In this document: one piece after another, positions 61,364-64,000 of the stretch
Layout: the number at the start of each line of letters is the position of its first letter
How positions within the stretch are numbered: position 1 is the first letter of the stretch
NCBI RefSeq assembly: GCF_008329535.1
Contig: NZ_NPKR01000007.1
Span: 1-64,000 of the forward strand
Direction: 5' to 3'
Source: Mycolicibacterium sp. P1-18
GTDB lineage: Bacteria; Actinomycetota; Actinomycetes; Mycobacteriales; Mycobacteriaceae
Length of the DNA stretch: 64,000 nucleotides
Made by a program: the position numbers and the translations under genes
The notes under the pieces: model-generated
Database searches by the model: none
The model's input: the letters and a program-made list of their open reading frames with translations, nothing else
Told to the model about the DNA's origin: nothing

Positions 61364-62055
61364 TAGCCGACGTGCCGAGACAGCCGGGCCGACAGATGGG
61401 GGACCAGGCCGCCGTCGGCGTCCACGCGTTCCTCGACGTACGCGAGGTCACCGCCCTCGACGATGCCGTAGAGCCGCTTCGCGCCACCGACGAGCACGCC
61501 CGACTTGCTGCGGGCCAGCGCGTCGGTCGCCAACTCCCACGAGGACTGATTGAGGGGATGGCCGTAGAACAGTTCGACGTAGCCGGCGGAATGGGCCAGC
61601 AGAAGCTCGATCGCCTGGGTTTCCGCGGGGTCGTCCGGGTCGTTCACGAAGCGCCAGAAGCCGGACTCCCGCAGCGAGGGCCCGACGTAGTCGCCGGTCT
61701 CCGACAGCAGCCACGAACGCGCTTCCCAATTGAGGTACTCGCCGCCGTCGTGGGACACCGTGATCTGCTGACCGAACGGGTAGTCGCCGTCCGGGCCGCG
61801 ACCGGTGCCCTCGCCACGCCACACGCCGACGAGCGGCAACAGCGCCAGGAGCGCGTCGTTCAGGCTGACGCCCTCACGCAGGTTGGCCGTGTCGGCGGGG
61901 ACGGGCAGGTCGTCGAACGCGGGAAGGTTCCTGGCGGCCGTGATCTTGGCTCGCTCGAGGGCTTCGGCGACGGCGCGGTCACCGGAACCGGGGATCACCG
62001 ACCCCGCTGAATCGGCGACCTCACCTGGAACCTCGGCGTTGTCGTCCGCGGTCAC
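61363..62055 (-). CDS. Nitrobindin/FABP-like heme-binding beta-barrel protein (Rv0813c-like)
   Basis: This 230-residue protein has the GxWxGxG signature (GVWRGEGTGRGPDG, about residues 77-90) of bacterial nitrobindins, followed by barrel strands and a C-terminal VEERVDADGGLVPHLSARL that contains the likely proximal heme His (PHLSA). Rv0813c has a lipocalin-like ten-strand barrel; heme binding and nitric oxide or peroxynitrite chemistry are reported for the family. An extended 60-residue helical N-terminus is present. GTG 62055 overlaps the small membrane-protein stop (GTGA). Confidence 0.87.
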   Translation of the reverse strand: MTADDNAEVPGEVADSAGSVIPGSGDRAVAEALERAKITAARNLPAFDDLPVPADTANLREGVSLNDALLALLPLVGVWRGEGTGRGPDGDYPFGQQITVSHDGGEYLNWEARSWLLSETGDYVGPSLRESGFWRFVNDPDDPAETQAIELLLAHSAGYVELFYGHPLNQSSWELATDALARSKSGVLVGGAKRLYGIVEGGDLAYVEERVDADGGLVPHLSARLSRHVG

Positions 62056-62150
62056 AAGTCGTCGGTGATCAGCCGGTACACCGTGTACAGGGCGAACCAG
62101 GTGATGACGACGACTGCCACGATGAGCAGGATTTCGAAGAAGAGCACCAC
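62052..62150 (-). CDS. 32-residue single-span membrane protein
   Basis: On the minus strand GTG 62150 to TGA 62052 encodes a 32-residue peptide, VLFFEILLIVAVVVITWFA followed by LYTVYRLITDDL. It forms one transmembrane helix with a short charged tail. The TGA overlaps the GTG of the nitrobindin-like gene (GTGA), typical of coupled genes here. No strong ribosome site was found. I believe similar tiny proteins precede Rv0813c homologues in other mycobacteria, but this needs comparison. It was too short for usual length cut-offs. Confidence 0.6.
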   Translation of the reverse strand: MVLFFEILLIVAVVVITWFALYTVYRLITDDL

Positions 62151-62201
62151 GGCGTCGAGTCTAGTTCCGATGTCCGGCCAGGCGGCCACCGGGGTTCGAG
62201 C

Positions 62202-62504
62202 TCAGGCGACCTTGACGTCGACTTCGTGGATCCCGGCGCCCGACGGCGCGACGCTGGCGTCGCCGTTGCCCGCGGGGGACAGGGCGCGCAGCGTCCAGGT
62301 GCCCGGGGCGGCGAAGAACCGGAAGTCACCGGTGGCCGACGCGACGACCTCCGCGGTGAACTCGTCGGAGGCGTCGAGGAGGCGCACGAACGCCCCTCCG
62401 ACGGTCTGGCCGGCACCGTCGACGACGCGACCGGTGATGACCGTTTCCTTTTCGAGGTCAACGCTGGCCGGCAGCGTCAGTCCTTGCTTGGGTGCAGAGC
62501 ACAT
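62202..62504 (-). CDS. sseC2: DUF1416 protein (SseC-like), sulfur metabolism operon
   Basis: This 100-residue protein matches the DUF1416 family, always found beside thiosulfate sulfurtransferase in mycobacteria (SseC). It starts MCSAPKQGLTLPASVDLEKE (conserved Cys2) and continues with an immunoglobulin-like beta domain: VITGRVVDGAGQTVGGAFVRLL, FRFFAAPGTWTLRALSP (quoted in parts). The ATG is one base beyond the cysA2 stop, so they are co-expressed. The function is not established; a sulfur-relay role with CysA2 is proposed by context. Confidence 0.9.
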   Translation of the reverse strand: MCSAPKQGLTLPASVDLEKETVITGRVVDGAGQTVGGAFVRLLDASDEFTAEVVASATGDFRFFAAPGTWTLRALSPAGNGDASVAPSGAGIHEVDVKVA

Positions 62505-62505
62505 A

Positions 62506-63339
62506 TCAACTTCCCAACTCGATCGGGGCGCCCACGAGGGAACCGTATTCACACCAACTACCGTCGTAGTTCTTGACATTCCGATGTCCCAGCAATTCCT
62601 GCAGGACGAACCAGCTGTGCGAGGAGCGCTCGCCGATGCGGCAGTAGGCGATGGTCTCCTTGGAGCCGTCGAGGCCGGCGTCGGCGTAGAGCTTGGCGAG
62701 GTCTTCGTCGGACTTGAAGGTGCCGTCCTCGTTGGCTGCCTTGCTCCACGGCACGTTGACCGCGGTGGGGATGTGCCCGGCGCGCTGGCTCTGCTCCTGC
62801 GGCAGGTGGGCGGGGGCGAGGATCTTGCCGGAGAACTCGTCGGGGGAGCGCACGTCGACGAGGTTCTTGGTGCCGATGGCGGCGATCACCTCGTCGCGGA
62901 AGGCGCGGATCGCGGTGTTGGGCGCCGACGCCGTGTACGAGGTGGCCGGGCGGCTGGGCACCTCGGTGACCAGGGGGCGACCGTCGAGTTCCCACCGCTT
63001 GCGGCCGCCGTCGATCAGCTTGACGTTCTCGTGGCCGTAGAGCTTGAAGTACCAGTACGCGTACGCGGCGAACCAGTTGTTGTTGCCGCCGTAGAGGACC
63101 ACCGTGTCGTCGTTGGCGATGCCCTTGTCGGACAGCAGCTTGGAGAACTGCTGCTGGTCGACGAAGTCGCGCTTGACCGGATCCTGCAGTTCGGTCTTCC
63201 AGTCCAGCCGGACGGCGCCGGCGATGTGGCCGTCCTCGTACGCGCTGGTGTCCTCGTCGACCTCGACGAAGACGGTGTTGGGGGCGTCGAGATTGTTCCC
63301 GGCCCACTCGGTGCTGACCAGGACGTCGGAACGTGCCAT
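62506..63339 (-). CDS. cysA2: Thiosulfate sulfurtransferase (two-domain rhodanese) CysA2/SseA-like
   Basis: This 277-residue tandem-rhodanese enzyme transfers sulfane sulfur from thiosulfate to acceptors such as cyanide or thiols. The first domain lacks a catalytic Cys; the second has Cys233 in the active-site loop YCRIGERSSHSW. Other marks are VEVDEDTSAYEDGHI, LDWKTELQDPVKRDF and VDVRSPDEFSGK. It starts at ATG 63339 with GAAGGGA upstream, 37 bp after the DUF4395 gene. Expression is probably controlled by the cysteine-rich leader at the window edge. Confidence 0.96.
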   Translation of the reverse strand: MARSDVLVSTEWAGNNLDAPNTVFVEVDEDTSAYEDGHIAGAVRLDWKTELQDPVKRDFVDQQQFSKLLSDKGIANDDTVVLYGGNNNWFAAYAYWYFKLYGHENVKLIDGGRKRWELDGRPLVTEVPSRPATSYTASAPNTAIRAFRDEVIAAIGTKNLVDVRSPDEFSGKILAPAHLPQEQSQRAGHIPTAVNVPWSKAANEDGTFKSDEDLAKLYADAGLDGSKETIAYCRIGERSSHSWFVLQELLGHRNVKNYDGSWCEYGSLVGAPIELGS

Positions 63340-63376
63340 GGATGAAATCCCTTCGGTTGCTTCAGTATTCGACAGG

Positions 63377-63841
63377 TTAGGCGGGCGAGGCAGTGGTACG
63401 AAAGCGCGTGACGAGCGGGTAGAGCCGGCAGCCGAGACAGATGCCGAAGGCGGCGTTGAGGAACGCCGCGACGAGTGCGAGCGCGGTGGCCGCGAGGCCC
63501 AGCGTCGCCAACCCGGTGGCGAAACCGACGCAACCGAGGACGGCGAACACCACGCCCACCAGCTGGGCGAACTTCAACGGCGGCACGGGCTCGCGCTCGG
63601 TGACGGGACTCAGCCGGGGCGCGACGACCGCGGCGAACACGCGGCCGTAGGGGTGCTTGCGCGGGCCACCGAGGGCGCCGACGGCGAACACCACCGCCTG
63701 GACCCCGAGCACGACCGCGGCGGCATGGGCGCTGACGGCGGAGACCAGGAGTGCAGCCACGAGAACCGCGGTGGTCACCCAGGCGGTGAATCGGGGACCC
63801 CGGACGTCGACCTGGTCCGGAGGTGTGGTCTGGTTCGGCAA
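63377..63841 (-). CDS. DUF4395 membrane protein
   Basis: This 154-residue protein has four hydrophobic helices in two pairs, with a cytoplasmic loop PRLSPVTEREPVPPLKFAQL between and a CxxC-like motif at the end (GICLGCRLYPL). DUF4395 proteins commonly stand beside rhodanese or thioredoxin genes and are thought to help sulfur or thiol handling at the membrane. TTG 63841 has AGGAG seven bases upstream. It is first in the operon with cysA2 and the DUF1416 gene. Confidence 0.85.
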   Translation of the reverse strand: MPNQTTPPDQVDVRGPRFTAWVTTAVLVAALLVSAVSAHAAAVVLGVQAVVFAVGALGGPRKHPYGRVFAAVVAPRLSPVTEREPVPPLKFAQLVGVVFAVLGCVGFATGLATLGLAATALALVAAFLNAAFGICLGCRLYPLVTRFRTTASPA

Positions 63842-63926
63842 CGGTCTACTCCTGCTGTCGTGACGAGGCTGGGCGTGGGCAAGCCTGAGCGGCTGCTCCG
63901 AGGGCGACGCGAGTGCGCGCAGCTAC

Positions 63927-63998
63927 TCAGCAGCTACGACAACGACAACAAGAACCCGCGACGCGGCACAGATCTACTGCGCGGCGCTTGATGAGCTC
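63927..63998 (-). promoter_or_regulatory. Cysteine-rich leader ORF upstream of the sulfur operon (5' end outside window)
   Basis: On the minus strand an open frame runs off the right edge and ends at TGA 63927. Its last codons read RRAVDLCRVAGSCCRCRSC: six Cys codons among the last 14, with a CCRCRSC end. Polycysteine leader ORFs are described in mycobacteria as cysteine-responsive attenuators of such sulfur operons, and DLCRV-type leaders are known before sulfur genes in actinobacteria. The DUF4395 start lies 86 bases downstream. The start codon is not in the window. Confidence 0.65.
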
Positions 63999-64000
63999 GT

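Overview
The window is a high-GC actinobacterial chromosome segment, almost certainly from a rapidly growing mycobacterium (Mycolicibacterium-like). The flanking genes follow the order I recall from Mycobacterium tuberculosis Rv0785 to Rv0817: FAD dehydrogenase, purS, purQ, encapsulin, DyP peroxidase, pepC, purL, purF, purM, DUF3073, YgfZ-like protein, class IV aminotransferase, nitrobindin, DUF1416 protein and cysA2. Many junctions are ATGA or GTGA overlaps, and GTG starts are common. Species identity is inference; no rRNA or tRNA gene was seen.

Layout. 1-4050: a transposase remnant, a flavoprotein, two minus-strand genes and purS-purQ. 4051-42614: about 38 kb of type VII secretion (ESX) DNA lying between purQ and the encapsulin/pepC/purL block. 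42692-44330: an ECF sigma factor and a winged-helix regulator. 44279-46826: lactonase-like hydrolase, encapsulin and DyP peroxidase, translationally coupled. 46927-58504: pepC, a glyoxalase-family remnant, a cation/proton antiporter, purL, a CPBP protease gene with an apparent frameshift, a sterol-carrier protein, a DoxX-like protein, purF, an NAD(P)-binding protein, a secreted cupin and purM. 58541-64000: housekeeping genes and the sulfur operon (DUF4395, cysA2, DUF1416), headed at the right edge by a cysteine-rich leader.

The ESX locus carries every core part: eccA, eccB, eccC (one polypeptide with three ATPase domains), eccE, mycP and, unusually, two different eccD genes. Core genes lie in divergent pairs (eccC with eccD, eccB with eccE). 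Accessory functions are also doubled: two EspG chaperones, two MinD-like ATPases, two YbaB-like proteins and two EspC-like small proteins. The substrate operon (25609-42614, plus strand) runs EspC-like, EspA/EspE-like, PE, PPE, EspG, two WXG100 proteins, a third small helical protein, a 37-codon ORF, an EspB-like protein with LFGDP repeats, a second EspG coupled to it, a YbaB-like protein, a WXG100 protein and a giant protein of about 2,700 residues.

The giant protein is the most unusual gene here. It has a CpnT-like WXG100 N-terminus, a long low-complexity linker, and then a zinc-protease motif (HETLHYLGVPD), a GT-A-like segment with a DFD motif, an OTU/papain-like segment lacking its cysteine, a kinase-like segment and a possible ADP-ribosyltransferase-like end. 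I see no separate immunity gene behind it. My working model is a distinct ESX system with a two-EccD membrane complex that exports a multi-domain effector. The domain calls come from reading motifs by eye and need profile searches and structure prediction.
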